Origin: Sorghum bicolor
Taxonomy: Eukaryota; Streptophyta; Magnoliopsida; Poales; Poaceae
Direction: 5' to 3'
Length of the DNA: 64,000 nucleotides
Assembly (NCBI RefSeq): GCF_000003195.3
Contig: NC_012870.2
Coordinates: 53,650,049 to 53,714,048 of the forward strand
Position 1 is the stretch's first letter, and each line of letters begins with the position of its first letter. The notes under the pieces are model-generated. The model did not search any database. It saw nothing but the letters and a program-made list of their open reading frames with translations, and was not told the DNA's origin. Of the stretch, positions 46,270 through 58,094 are shown piece after piece. The translations under genes were made by a program, and so were the position numbers.

Positions 46270-47881
46270 TGTTGACATTTACTACCGTCATCACTAAAAA
46301 TAGAGATAAACCCTACCCCTAACAACAACACCAGAAATGCACGGTATATAAGTAACTTGTCAAGTATCAACTAACCACTCTAATATTCCTAAGCATGAAG
46401 TAAGAATTTAATATAGATTCACATGTTCTACTACAACTAGACAAAAAATAAAAGATATGAATATAATTATAAACTAAATGGATTCTGCAAGCGGACAGAT
46501 AATTATACTGTTGTAGCATTTTACCTAGGGAAGTATCCAGGTTATCAATTTATATTTATACCACTAGGAAGGCTAAGTGTTAAACTATAATATATTATAT
46601 TGATAAGAAATGAATAAATGATATTACCCAAGTCATATAATCTACTCATAGCAGGCAGAGGTCACAAGATAAATATGGATAAATAATAGTGATAGCATAA
46701 TCATCAAGTATCATACTTAAAGATAATCATTAGAGCATCTACTAGTCATAATCATAGTTAGCCAATGGATAAACTAGGGAGTTAGATCTAAGATAATTCT
46801 ATAACTACGTTAATGAATAACTCTAATTAGTGCAATTACATCTAGAAATCACTGTTAAGTTAACCCTATATCATAATTACATGTAAACAGGCATCAACTA
46901 ATGAGGGTATTAAGACACAATGGTCACCTCATTCGTGATAGTGCCCATGCTAGTCCTACGTATGGAGGGTGGACTACAGAGGATCCAACACAACTGTCAC
47001 CTACGTGGTCTACCACATGTCCCGGCACGTCGGGGTGCACTCGCAGATAAACAAGATATCTAGACACCATGTCTACATATTGTGTACCATCTACCCAACG
47101 ATCAATTAGGTAAACACTATACGAGCAATTACATGAATTTAATAAGATCAAACCAACAATCCTACACATATAATCAAAGTAGACAATGACTATTGCAATT
47201 AAGAACATATGAATCTATTAAGAATAAAGTCTCCCTAATATATAATTGAATATTATAAAGTAAGAACTAGATTTATTACAAACTCTTGCACTCCAGACCA
47301 ACGGCAGGGGCTCTAGATCCTGATGAAGAACTAGATCTCCTCTACTTCTAATCTAACTAACTAGAACTATGAACTAGAAGGCTCTAGATGAACTTGAAGG
47401 TGCTTGATGCTTGATGGCTTGAGGCCTTGATGAATTGGTTGATGTCTCTAGGGGGTCTACCCATGTATTTATAGTCCGGTGGGATGCGCGTGTACCGTAG
47501 GATCAAACTGACTTAACCAAAGGCTGAGATGCATCAGGAGAGGCGGTGGAGGAAGCATCCAGAAGAGGAGGGCCGAAACCCTAAGTGGGGCACCTACCGG
47601 CGCTATGGTGGGGCTGGCTGGCCCCACCTGGCAGCCGCCAGGCCCCCGTTGCTTCGGGTGCCTTCTCGATCCTTCGTGAGTCTTCCCACGATGTTTTCTG
47701 CGGCGGATAAGTTTCATGTTTATTTTGCACTAGAGCCCCTCTTTTCAGCTTTCCTGAAATTCACCCTGAAAATACAGAATATACAAAACTTGTGGAAATT
47801 GTCAGATGAAACCCTAGACTAGTGTGTTTTCATGTTTTCCTTCAGGTGTAAAGTTATAATAAAAGTTGACGACCATCAACA
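46270..47881 (-). repeat. Solo LTR, Athila-like, diverged family, with perfect duplication
   Basis: 1612 bp, flanked by ACGAC at 46265-46269 and 47882-47886. Minus strand runs TGTTGATGGTCG..TGTCAACA with TATAAATA at 47466-47473. Its middle (about 46930-47130) is recognisably related to the R/U5 region of copy 1, so it belongs to the same superfamily in the opposite orientation. Confidence 0.88.
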
Positions 47882-47886
47882 ACGAC

Positions 47887-48523
47887 CTTCAACCATCTGA
47901 TAGTCATGAAACTGTTCCATGACATACAGCTCAAAGCCGACATGAGAAATGTCATAACGGGCCTCAAGCACATCCCACATAGCTTTTCCAGTCAGAAGCT
48001 GCACATAGGCATCAACCAAAGCATGCCCTTTGATGCTCAACAGAGTGGCTTTGCAAGTCATGTTAGCATGTTGAAATACACGATCATCATTAGAGGTTCA
48101 CACACTAACAACCTGCTCCCTCACCATATGAAAGCAATTTATAGAGGTCAACCACAGAATAGTTTTCTAGCGCATCTCTTGTAGTGAGTGCCCTCAAACA
48201 GCGAAGGTTTCAGCAAACCCGCAAAGCCAACAGATGAAAATTGTCTATTATCATGTTTTTAGATTGTTGTAAATATAGGCAAAATCTTGTTTAATTTATT
48301 CCAGAAATAAGACTTACACAATATATCAAATATGTGCTTATTTAGACTAATCATCATGGAAATAAATATAGCAAAAATCAGAATAATATCATGCATCTTA
48401 TTGTGTAAACAAAGCATGATCGTCATCCAAACAACGCTAACCAGCAATATTTTGATCATCAAAATAAGAGGATGTTAAAGATTTCATACCCTGCGGCAGA
48501 CCGGAAGCACCAGCGAGCGACAT
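47887..48523 (-). pseudogene. Copia gag N-terminus with a possible intron
   Basis: ATG at 48523 (MSLAGASGLPQ). After about 11 codons an AT-rich 245-bp stretch (48489-48245) starts GTATGA and ends ATAG. Gag then continues with SSVGFAGLLKPSLFEGTHYK. Further on, HALVDAYVQLLTGKAMWDVL and EQFHDYQMVE are typical copia gag. Several frameshifts and stops are present. The frame is cut at 47887 by the solo LTR and resumes at 46264. Confidence 0.7.
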
Positions 48524-48711
48524 GGTGCTTTTGCTGAAGTAGTCGTCCCAATCGATGCATTGCAGTTAGGAAGCAGTGGAGATCCCTGCGCACCGGGAAC
48601 AGGGAGGGGACAAAGCGAGTAGTCATGTCGCTACCGAACACTCCCCAAAAACATGATTGTCGTGCTCACCCGAGTAGGTGAGCCCGATGTATAGAGATGT
48701 TCCGGAGGTCT
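48524..48711 (-). other. Copia leader and inner part of its 5' LTR
   Basis: About 190 bp between gag and the CRM insertion. I could not place the inner LTR edge or a primer binding site. Confidence 0.45.
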
Positions 48712-49632
48712 TGATGAGGACATCACTCCTTCGGATGCACACGATAATCCTACGCTGGATTTTCAAGGTCCAATCACAAGAGCTCGCGCGCGACAACTAA
48801 ATTTACAGGTGAGCTCGTTCCTAAGCAAGTCTTTATATGATTTTGAGAATAGATTGCTACCTAAAGATTATATTGTGCTTAGGAATCATGGAGAGGACCA
48901 GGGGATGCACAAGGGAGGGCTTGGAGGCGTGGAGGACCAGCAAGGGCGCCCAAGTCAAGGTGGAGGCCCAAACCAAGTCGACTTCGAGACTGTTTCGGAG
49001 TCCAGGACCAGCGAGGAGTAAAACGGACGCTCAGGACGCATCCGGACTCCGTTTTCGACGATCCACCCATGGTTGGAAAGATAATTTCATAAGGAAACCA
49101 ATGGAATTGGTTTGAGGTCCAAATTCCTTCTCAGTCATCGGGAAACGTCAAAACAAGTCAGCATCCAGAATCTGTTCCAGTGCTGCGTCACCGTTTTTGG
49201 TCTGTTGGGCCGTGTATCGTCGTTGAGCCCATTAGGGGGGCGCGTCCAGGGGTGGCGACGACCCTTAGACCTCTATAACCAGCCGCCGCCACTCTCATTA
49301 GGTTTTGGGTTTTGCTTAGATTATTCTGTCAAGAACAGTTTCGCCGCCGCGTCGGTTTGTGAGACCCCAACTCGTGAGATTAATCATTCATCTGCAATTT
49401 GGTTGCATTCTTTCTTGTTCTTGCTTGTGTTCTTCGATTTGCAGGCAAAGGACTCAGCCTTCTTGGCGAGGTCGACCGTGCATCGACGGTCGATAACTAG
49501 AGGAGACGTGGTGCTGCGATTGCGGGGTTTCAGGACCGAGTTGTTCGGAAGCCGGATCGAATTGTGTCGCGTCTCCACCAAATCGAGAGTTATCAGAACC
49601 TTTCGGAAGATTAGGAAGCCTAGTTCACATTA
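48712..49632 (+). repeat. CRM 5' LTR
   Basis: 921 bp, TGATGAGG..CACATTA (TG..TA ends). TATA-like TATAA is at 49274-49278. The first 310 bp duplicate the pol C-terminus. Confidence 0.93.
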
Positions 49633-49634
49633 AG

Positions 49635-49649
49635 TGGTAATCAGAGCCT
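49635..49649 (+). promoter_or_regulatory. CRM primer binding site, initiator tRNA-Met type
   Basis: TGGTAATCAGAGCCT, two bases after the LTR. It equals the initiator-Met site with one extra A. Confidence 0.75.
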
Positions 49650-50498
49650 CAGGTTTACCGTCAGGTTCGCCCTTATCCTAGTTTAGTTGTGTTTCACTTT
49701 GTCCTAAAAATCCAAAAAATAGCCCTACAAAAATACTTGTGTTCATCTTTGTTTTCCCCAAGTCCTATCACCCGTTGTGTCCGTGCAATAATTTTATTTC
49801 AGTTTGCTTTATTGAACGGTCGTCCCTCGTTATGTCATTGTGTTCGTTGGTTTAGATAAGTCTAGGTCTGGTTTGTTGACGTCCATCAGTTTGATCACAT
49901 CTTTATTTTTATTTTTTTGATGGCTGTAGGTTTGGGCTCAGTTTCTTTTGCCGTGGGTTACAAATCGGTTAGTTGCGTATCAGGTACTTTGTACATTGCG
50001 GCATATTCTGTAAAAAGAAAAAGAAAGAGCCACACAAAAAAAAGTAAAAGGCAACGAGCTGCATAAAAAAAAAGAGAGAGTAAAAGCCGCAGCAAAAAAA
50101 AAGTGAAAAGAATTTCAGAAGTGCTTGCATCCTTTGAGTCTCCACGCCGAGTTGTATTGTTGCTTGCTTGAACTAGGTCCTGGATAAGTTTAGGCCGGCG
50201 ACAAAGACTAGCTTGGGACTACTTTTCAATCGTGCAATTTCTGAATTAAATTATTACTATTCCTTGCTACTATATTTTAAGCCTTCCTAGAGCTCCACAT
50301 ATTGCTTCTGGACAACATAAGTTTTGACCCCGTAATCTCAGCGCTACGTCTTCCAGGTATCCGTGCCTTGCTGGTAAGAACCGGTCGGAACTTGTTCAGG
50401 TGTTCCATTTGCTGTGATTTTTGAGGCACCACTCCACCTGAGTAGTAGGATTATTAGGGATAATTTTCACTGTTTGTTGCTTGTGTTTTGTGTCTACA
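49650..50498 (+). other. CRM leader
   Basis: Non-coding. 50010-50120 is a strongly purine/A-rich tract with several A8-A9 runs alternating with AG-rich words. Confidence 0.7.
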
Positions 50499-53400
50499 AT
50501 GGCAGGTGACGACGGAGAAGATAATTCACCCAAAGAGTTTTCAGAGTGTGTCAGCCAAGAGCAACTACAATCGGTTTTAACCAATGCTCAGAAAGATATG
50601 AACAAGACAATAACAAAGGCTGTAACTGCAGCACTCATTGACCTCAAGATCGGCAACACCCTTGAGAGATTGGACAAACGACTGTCCGCTCTAACTGATA
50701 GGGTAACTGCCTTAGAAGCCAGGCCACCACCCGAAGAAGATATTGATGGCAGCGACGCTGGTGATGAGGTATATGATGCCGATGGCAAGATTGATCGAGC
50801 AGCGACAATGAGAAACAGATTACGTCATCGTCTTCACACAAACACCACAGGTATGGATGGCGCTCAACATTTCAACCGCCATCGAGGTAATCGTACTCAT
50901 GCTCCCGATGATCCTTATGCTAAGGTTAAATTTACAATACCTTCCTTTTCGGGACATTATGATGCTGAGGAATACCTTGATTGGGAGATGACAGTAGAGC
51001 AAAAATTTAGTGCCCACCTTGTGCCTGAGCAACATCACATTAGACAAGCCACTAGTGAATTTAAAGATTTTGCTATCATTTGGTGGACTGGTTTAGTTGC
51101 AGATAATTGCCAACCTAGAACTTGGGAAGAACTTAAGGTTGCTATGCGTGATAGATTTGTGCCTCCATCATATCATAGAGACCTACGTAAGAGACTGATG
51201 CGTTTAGAACAGGGAGATAAATCCGTGCAGAATTATTATGGTGAGCTCCAAAAAGGTTTGATGCGTTGTGGCATAGTAGAGGGACCTGAGGATTCGATTG
51301 TTCGTTTTTATGCAGGTTTGAGGGAGGAAATTCAGGACATAGTTGATTATAAGGAATTTAACACTATCAACCAGTTGTTTCAGTTTGCTATGCTTGCAGA
51401 GAAGGAGTTGCAGGGGCGTGAAAAGCAGGGCAAGAGCAAGGGTGGTACCTCATACACACCGCGCATGGGGCCATCTTCCGGGCTTCCCAAGGCATCCTCT
51501 TTTCAGGTGCCTCCACCAGCAAGCAAGTGGACGCCTTCTTCCCAACCTTCCGGGTCAGGTAAAAATTCTGTGTAGGAACCTTCGAAGAGTGCATCCTCCA
51601 TTGCCTCAACGGGGCACACTTCTGGCATTCAGTGCCACCGCTGCCATGGATATGGACATGTGCAAAAAGACTGCCCAAGTAAGCGGGCATACATTGCTAC
51701 AGAAGATGGGTACATCAGTACCTCTGACGTTGAAGATGATGAAGAAGAAGAACCTATTCAGGGAGACGGCGAGGTCTTTGGTAGCGGGGACACATCAGCC
51801 TACATGAGCGTCATTGTGCAGCGAGTGCTCAGCGCACAAGTACAACAACCTGAGAAGCTACAACGCCACAATTTGTTCCAAATTTTCTTTGTCATCAACA
51901 ACCGGCGAGCACGTGTCATCATTGATGGGGGTAGCTGCAATAATTTGGTGAGTTCAGATTTGATCAAGAAGCTTGGTTTGACCACGCGCCCACACCCCCA
52001 TCCGTACCATATTCAGTGGTTGAATGATTCTGGTAAGGCTAAGGTAACAAAAACTTGCAGAGTTTCTTTTTCCATTGGTACCTATGTTGATTCTGTTGAT
52101 TGTGATGTAGTACCTATGGAAGCTTGTTCACTTTTATTGGGTCGTCCTTGGGAATTTGATAATGATGCTATACACCATGGTAGAAGTAACACATACACTT
52201 TTGTTCATAAAGGAAAGAAAATTACTTTGGTACCAATGACCCCTGCTGAAATTGTACAGGCTGATAAAGAACGAGCTGCTAGTTTGCATGATGTTAAATC
52301 TGAAAATCAGCAGGTTGCTAATTCTGTTTACCCACCTAAAAATGATAAGTCGACACCTAATTCTAAGGCCGAGGGAATTAAATTGAAGGGTGCAGTTATG
52401 CTTGCAATAAAAAGTGACCTTGCTGAAATTTCTGATGATGATATTTGCTACAGTTTGGCTTGCAAACGAGTCTTGTTTTCGCTTGATGATAATGTTGGCT
52501 CGATACCTCCTGTTGTCACTAACCTTTTGCAGGAGTATGAGGATGTTTTTCCAGCTGAGATACCCCCGGGGCTGCCACCTATGAGAGGAATAGAGCATCA
52601 AATTGATTTGATCCCGGGAGCAACATTGCCAAACCGAGCTGCTTATCGAACCAACCCCGAGGAGACTAAGGAAATTCAGCGACAAGTCCAGGACCTTTTG
52701 GACCGTGGGTATGTACGAGAAAGCCTTAGTCCTTGTGCCGTTCCTGTGATTTTGGTTCCTAAGAAAGATGGTTCATGGCGTATGTGTGTTGATTGTAGAG
52801 CCATTAATAATATTACTATTCGATATCGACATCCTATTCCTAGGCTTGATGACATGCTTGATGAGTTATGTGGCTCTGTAATTTTCACAAAGGTTGACTT
52901 GCATAGTGGCTACCACCAAATTAGAATGAAACTTGGCGATGAATGGAAAACAGCTTTCAAAACTAAATTTGGATTATATGAGTGGTTAGTAATGCCTTTT
53001 GGTTTAACTAATGCACCTAGTACTTTCATGAGATTGATGAATGAAGTTTTAAGAGCTTTTATTGGGCGATTTGTGGTGGTTTACTTTGATGATATATTGA
53101 TTTATAGCAAGTCTTTGGATGAACATATGGATCACTTACGTGCTGTTTTTAATGCTTTACGTGATGCACATTTATTTGGTAACCTTGAGAAGTGCATCTT
53201 TTGCACGGATCGAGTCTCTTTTCTTGGCTATCTTGTTACTCCACAGGGAATTCAAGTGGATGAGCTAAAAATTGAAGCCATAAAGAGCTGGCCAGTTCCC
53301 CAAACCATCACACAGGTACGAAGCTTTCTTGGTCTTGCAGGTTTCTATCGTCGCTTCGTCAAGGATTTTAGCGCCATTGCTGCCCCCTTGCACGAGTTGA

Positions 53401-55463
53401 CAAAGAAAGGTGTGGTGTTCAAATGGGATAAGGCACAAGAGGAGTCCTTTGACACTTTGAAGGACAAGCTTACACACGCGCCATTGCTACAACTTCCAAA
53501 CTTTGGTAAGACTTTTGAGCTAGAATGTGATGCTAGTGGCATTGGCATTGGAGGTGTGTTGATGCAAGAAGGTAAGCCTGTTGCATACTTTAGCGAAAAA
53601 TTGCATGGCCCTGTTCTTAATTACTCAACGTATGATAAGGAATTGTATGCACTTGTACGTTCTTTAGAGACGTGGCGTCATTATTTGTGGCCTAAGGAAT
53701 TTGTTATACATTCAGATCATGAATCGCTTAAGTATCTTCGATCTCAAAATAATCTAAATCGTAGACATGCTAAGTGGGTTGAATTTATTGAATCTTTTCC
53801 TTATATTATCAAACACAAGAAAGGAAAGGATAATATAATTGCTGATGCTTTGTCTCGACGATATGCTTTACTGTCCCAACTTGATTGTAGAATTTTTGGG
53901 CTTGAATCAATAAAAGAACAATATGTGTTTGATCCTGATTTTAAAGATGTGTTGCTGAATTGTAAAGAGGGTCGTACATGGAACAAGTTTGTGATCAATG
54001 ATGGATTTGTGTTTAGAGCTAACCGTCTGTGCATTCCAGTCGGTTCCGTTCGTCTGTTGTTGTTGCAGGAAGCGCACGGAGGAGGACTGATGGGCCATTT
54101 TGGTGCTAAGAAGACGGCGGATATTTTGGCCACACACTTCTTTTGGCCACAGATGAGGAGAGACGTTGAGCGGTTCGTGGCACGCTGCACCACATGTCAA
54201 AAAGCTAAGTCTCGCCTAAATCCACATGGTTTGTATATGCCTCTTCCTGTTCCTTCTATTCCTTGGGCAGATATTTCGATGGACTTTGTTTTGGGATTGC
54301 CTAGGACTAAGAGGGGGAGGGATAGCATTTTTGTTGTTGTGGATCGATTCTCTAAGATGGCACATTTTATACCATGTCATAAAAGTGATGATGCCATTTA
54401 TATTGCTGACCTTTTTTTCAAAGAGATTGTTCGCTTGCATGGTATGCCTTCTACTATTGTTTCAGATCGCGATGCTAAATTCTTGAGTCACTTTTGGCGT
54501 ACTCTATGGAACAAGTTGGGTACAAAACTGTTGTTTTCAACAACTTGTCACCCACAAACTGATGGACAAACGGAGGTAGTGAACCGTACTTTGGGCACCA
54601 TGTTGAGAGCTGTTTTGAAGAAAAATTTGAAGATGTGGGAAGAATGTTTGCCTCATGTGGAGTTTGCTTAGAATCGGGCAACACATTCTACCACGAAGGT
54701 AAGTCCTTTTCAGGTAGTGTATGGTTTTAACCCCTGTGCTCCCATTGATCTTTTGCCTTTACCTACCAATGAAAGAACACATAGTGATGCTAGTGCACGT
54801 GCTGAATTTATTCGTAAGTTGCATGCAACCACTAAAGAAAATATTGAAAAGATGAATGAAAAGTATAGAATTGCTGGTAGTGAAGGTAGAAAAGAGGTTA
54901 AACTTGAACCGGGTGATTTAGTATGGTTACATTTGAGAAAAGATAGGTTTCCAGAGCTGCGTAAGTCAAAATTAATGCCAAGAGCTGCTGGTCCTTATAA
55001 AATTATTAAGAAAATAAATGACAATGCATACAAACTTGAGTTGCCACCCGAGTTCGGGGTTAGTCCTTCTTTCAACATTTCAGATTTGAAGCCATATTTG
55101 GGAGAAGAAGATGACCTTGAGTCGATGATGACTCCAATTCAAGAGGGGGAGGATGATGAGGACATCACTCCTTCGGATGCACACGATGATCCTACGCTGG
55201 ATTTTCAAGGTCCAATCACAAGAGCTCGCGCGCGACAACTAAATTTACAGGTGAGCTCGTTCCTAAGCAAGTCTTTATATGATTTTGAGAATAGATTGCT
55301 ACCTAATGATTATATTGTGCTTAGGAATCATGGAGAGGACCAGGGAATGCATAAGGGAGGGCTTGGAGGCGTGGAGGACCAGCAAGGGCGCCCAAGTCAA
55401 GGTGGAGGCCCAAACCAAGTCGACTTCGAGCCTGTTTCGGAGTCCAGGACCAGCGAGGAGTAA
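50499..55463 (+). pseudogene. CRM gag-pol polyprotein, broken by two TAG codons
   Basis: The start is set at 50499 (MAGDDGED, good context ACAATGGC) rather than the in-frame ATG 50481. All parts are in one frame. Gag has the capsid region (YDAEEYLDWEMTVEQKF...) and a knuckle [14 protein letters not shown] just after the first TAG (51573-51575). Protease active site is [11 protein letters not shown], Gly-Gly as usual in CRM. RT contains [11 protein letters not shown]; RNase H contains [10 protein letters not shown] and IADALSRR. Integrase has a His/Cys zinc site (RCTTCQ), Asp in MDFVLGLP, Asp in SDRDAKFL and Glu in GQTEVVNR. The second TAG (54669-54671) falls after HVEFA, within the integrase. 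The tail GPITRARARQLN lies inside the 3' LTR. Otherwise the coding region looks intact. Confidence 0.92.
55141..55153 (+). promoter_or_regulatory. CRM polypurine tract, inside the pol frame
   Basis: AAGAGGGGGAGGA directly before the 3' LTR; it also encodes part of the integrase tail. Confidence 0.88.
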
Positions 55464-56074
55464 AACGGACGCCCAGGACGCATCCGGACTCCGTTTTCGA
55501 CGATCCACCCATGGTTGGAAAGATAATTTCATAAGGAAACCAATGGAATTGGTTTGAGGTCCAAATTCCTTCTGAGTCATCGGAAAACGTCAAAACAAGT
55601 CAGCATCCAGAATCTGTTCCAGTGCTGCGTCACTGTTTTTGGTCTGTTGGGCCGTGTATCGTCGTTGAGCCCATTAGGGGGGCGCGTCCAGGGGTGGCGA
55701 CGACCCTTAGACCTCTATAACCAGCCGCCGCCACTCTCATTAGGTTTTGGGTTTTGCTTAGATTATTCTGTCAAGAACAGTTTCGCCGCCGCGTCGGTTT
55801 GTGAGACCCCAACTCGTGAGATTAATCATTCATTTGCAATTTGGTTGCATTCTTTCTTGTTCTTGCTTGTGTTCTTCGATTTGCAGGCAAAGGACTCAGC
55901 CTTCTTGGCGAGGTCGACCGTGCATCGACGGTCGATAACTAGAGGAGACGTGGTGCTGCGATTGCGGGGTTTCAGGACCGAGTTGTTCGGAAGCCGGATC
56001 GAATTGTGTCGCGTCTCCACCAAATCGAGAGTTATCAGAACCTTTCGGAAGATTAGGAACCCTAGTTCACATTA
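55154..56074 (+). repeat. CRM 3' LTR
   Basis: 921 bp, aligned end to end with 48712-49632. TATAA is at 55716-55720. Confidence 0.93.
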
Positions 56075-56079
56075 GGTCT

Positions 56080-56609
56080 ACTCTTCCATCTCGAGTTCTC
56101 ACAGGAGATGGAATGAAGAAACTCAGAAGCTATTGGATTGTAGTGTGTTGTTGTTTAGTCTTGAACTGAGGGAGAGGGTCTCAATTTATAAGTGATGGGG
56201 AGAGAGATCGGAGAGGAAGAGACAGTGGAAGTGAACAGTTCAGGAGAAACTCCTCTCATCATTGCCACTAGTTGTAACTCCAGCCATGATTAGCACTAGT
56301 TGCAACTCCATCCATCAATGGAGCTAAGTGGCAAAATTAAGGCCCGCCCGCTCGCTCACCGCCACCTCGCAAGCCCATGCCCACAGCCCGGCCGGCGGCG
56401 GCGGCGGCACACGCGTGCCTACGCGTGTGGCACTCAGCTATTCTTTTCTCAACTTCTCAAGGTAACCAATCACGGATCAATCATTTAAGTTGAGTCAACC
56501 CTCTGTTAAAAACTATACGGTACTAAACCATTTAATAGGCATTAACCGGACCGTAGAGTTTACTTGATTCATTAAATATTTAATGGGCCAAGCCCATAAA
56601 TATCTAACA
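56080..56609 (-). repeat. Copia 5' LTR, outer part
   Basis: The right edge TCTAACA (TGTTAGA on the minus strand) follows a palindromic TGGGCCAAGCCCA. Minus strand TTATAAATT near 56185 is a candidate TATA box. A short GC-rich CGG run lies at 56390-56405. Confidence 0.6.
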
Positions 56610-57310
56610 ATAGCCACATCATTGTTCCCTTGTTGGATTCTCCTATTGACCACTCTCATCATACCAAGCCTCCCCGGAACCATCACACATTATGCTCTAT
56701 GGGGCCTGAACAGGAGCGAGATCCAAAAAATGGTACGACATCCTAGTTTGCAGTGTCTAAGACGATGACCTATAGCAAGGTTGGGATTTCATGAAAGCAA
56801 GCAACATCGACTGTAGAAGCTGTGTGACAAAGACCAAGAGCTGAAGAGGCAAAGTCACCAAAATAAGGGAAGATGTTGGGTTGAGGCTGCTCCAAAAACA
56901 TCACTAGCGAAGTGGACAATGGATCATCCAACAACGACTCTAGAGTGGCAGTTCTCCATGTGTAGCTGTAAAGAAGCGAGTGAGAGGGGAGAGACGAAGA
57001 GCAACTAGAGAGTTCTTAAAGAAATTAGTAGATGAAGTATAATGTCTCGATTCAACAGCAAGATTGGATCCACTGATTTGCAACACAGGTGATCGTGGAT
57101 CCCTAAATGGCAAGGAAATACCTCGAGAAAGATCAAATATAATGGTATTTGCACTGACCCATTGAGAACACGAGAAAAAACTCCTTAACCAAGATGGCGA
57201 GGTCAAAACTGAGAATTGAAATGATGATGGATTTCTTCTTCAACCATATGCCCCGCCCTGAGATCTAGCCCAAGGAGATTAATGGCAAAAATCAACTAGA
57301 GAGAGCAACC
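56610..57310. other. Unassigned DNA between the copia edge and Tat-C
   Basis: About 700 bp. The longest frame, 88 codons on the minus strand (56940-57206), resembles nothing I know. This may be the only stretch not belonging to a recognisable element. Confidence 0.5.
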
Positions 57311-58046
57311 TATTGACACCGTTTTTAGACACGTATGTTTGGACGCGTATCTGGGAATTAGTGAAATATAGATCGGCAGGTGAAAGAGTGGTGACTGGTT
57401 ATCAAGGGGGTTACCGATGGGAATTGATGCCGATGGCTAAAGAGCAGAATGTGGCCAAGTCCAGAGATGGTGATTGATCTATGCGGATGACTGATACTAG
57501 TGGTTGCCGATGCCGATGGAAGGTGGTTTGCCGATTGCCGATGACAACAGGGGGGCGTAGGAATTGCTGATAGGATGGTGGCGGTATGCCGATCGCTTGT
57601 GGTAGATAGATTAATGTTTTCCATAGCTATTAGAGTTCGTTGTGTACGAATTCCATTCAATTTGGAATTAGAGTCCTAGTCGTGTTTGGTTCTAATTTTT
57701 CTGGACAGGGTATAAATATAGACCATGTAGCGATGTAATGAAGAACACAATCAATCAAACAGAAGTTTTTACATCTATTCCAGCATCTACTTTTTCGATG
57801 ACTTCGTCAACACGTATATTTTCTTTTTACTTACGAGTTCTTAGGAATTCAACGAGTCAATCTTGGCGAGTTCTCAAGATCCGCGTGAATACCTCTTGGC
57901 CGTGACATCCGGGCGCATCGCTGTTGTTGGGACCAAAGTATTCGAGTTATCACCTTTGTCGATTGTAAGGTCAAATAGGCTGGCACACCTTAACGTTGAA
58001 TCGGGTATTAGCCCTTTTTGTTTGCAGATCTACTTTTGCACCAACA
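57311..58046 (+). repeat. Tat-C 5' LTR
   Basis: 736 bp, TATTGACACCG to CACCAACA. TATA box TATAAATATA is at 57711-57720. I count six GCCGAT and one ATCGGC within 57361-57600. Confidence 0.9.
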
Positions 58047-58053
58047 CATCTTT

Positions 58054-58071
58054 TGGCACGCCCGGTGGGAC
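58054..58071 (+). promoter_or_regulatory. Tat-C primer binding site
   Basis: TGGCACGCCCGGTGGGAC, seven bases after the LTR. Form and position fit a tRNA 3' complement; I cannot assign the tRNA with certainty (an Arg tRNA is possible). Confidence 0.7.
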
Positions 58072-58094
58072 ATAGATTCATCATCAAGATCAAC

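Larger units (their letters stand above)
48712..56074 (+). mobile_element. CRM-lineage chromovirus (Ty3/gypsy), full length
   Basis: 7363 bp with two 921-bp LTRs and a 5-bp duplication GGTCT (48707-48711 and 56075-56079). By eye the LTRs differ at 11 positions (about 1.2%). The gag-pol frame is open except for two TAG codons. The polyprotein runs 310 bp into the 3' LTR, and its tail carries an ITRARARQL segment instead of a chromodomain; both are known CRM traits. It sits in the copia 5' LTR. Confidence 0.93.
38461..56609 (-). mobile_element. Old Ty1/copia element, shredded by later insertions (3' half outside window)
   Basis: Four separated pieces read in order on the minus strand: 5' LTR part (56609-56080), leader and gag start (48711-47887), gag/zinc knuckle/protease (46264-45407), and a pre-integrase piece (38552-38461). 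CRM, a solo LTR, an Athila-like solo LTR and Tat-B lie between them. The visible copia sequence totals about 2.3 kb of 18 kb. The LTR outer edge reads TGTTAGATATTTATGGGC on the minus strand. Confidence 0.82.

Noticed and set aside
49112..49633. A 173-codon frame in both CRM LTRs (also 55554-56075)
   Set aside because: LTRs are 99% identical, so conservation is uninformative; the frame spans promoter and R/U5 and resembles no protein.
50010..50120. A-rich tract as a poly(A) tail of a retrogene or LINE
   Set aside because: It is inside the CRM leader, with no upstream coding copy and no duplication.
51573..54671. The two TAG codons of the CRM polyprotein as programmed readthrough
   Set aside because: Neither has the CAA-type 3' context known for plant readthrough; the second interrupts the integrase domain. 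Simple nonsense mutation is more likely.
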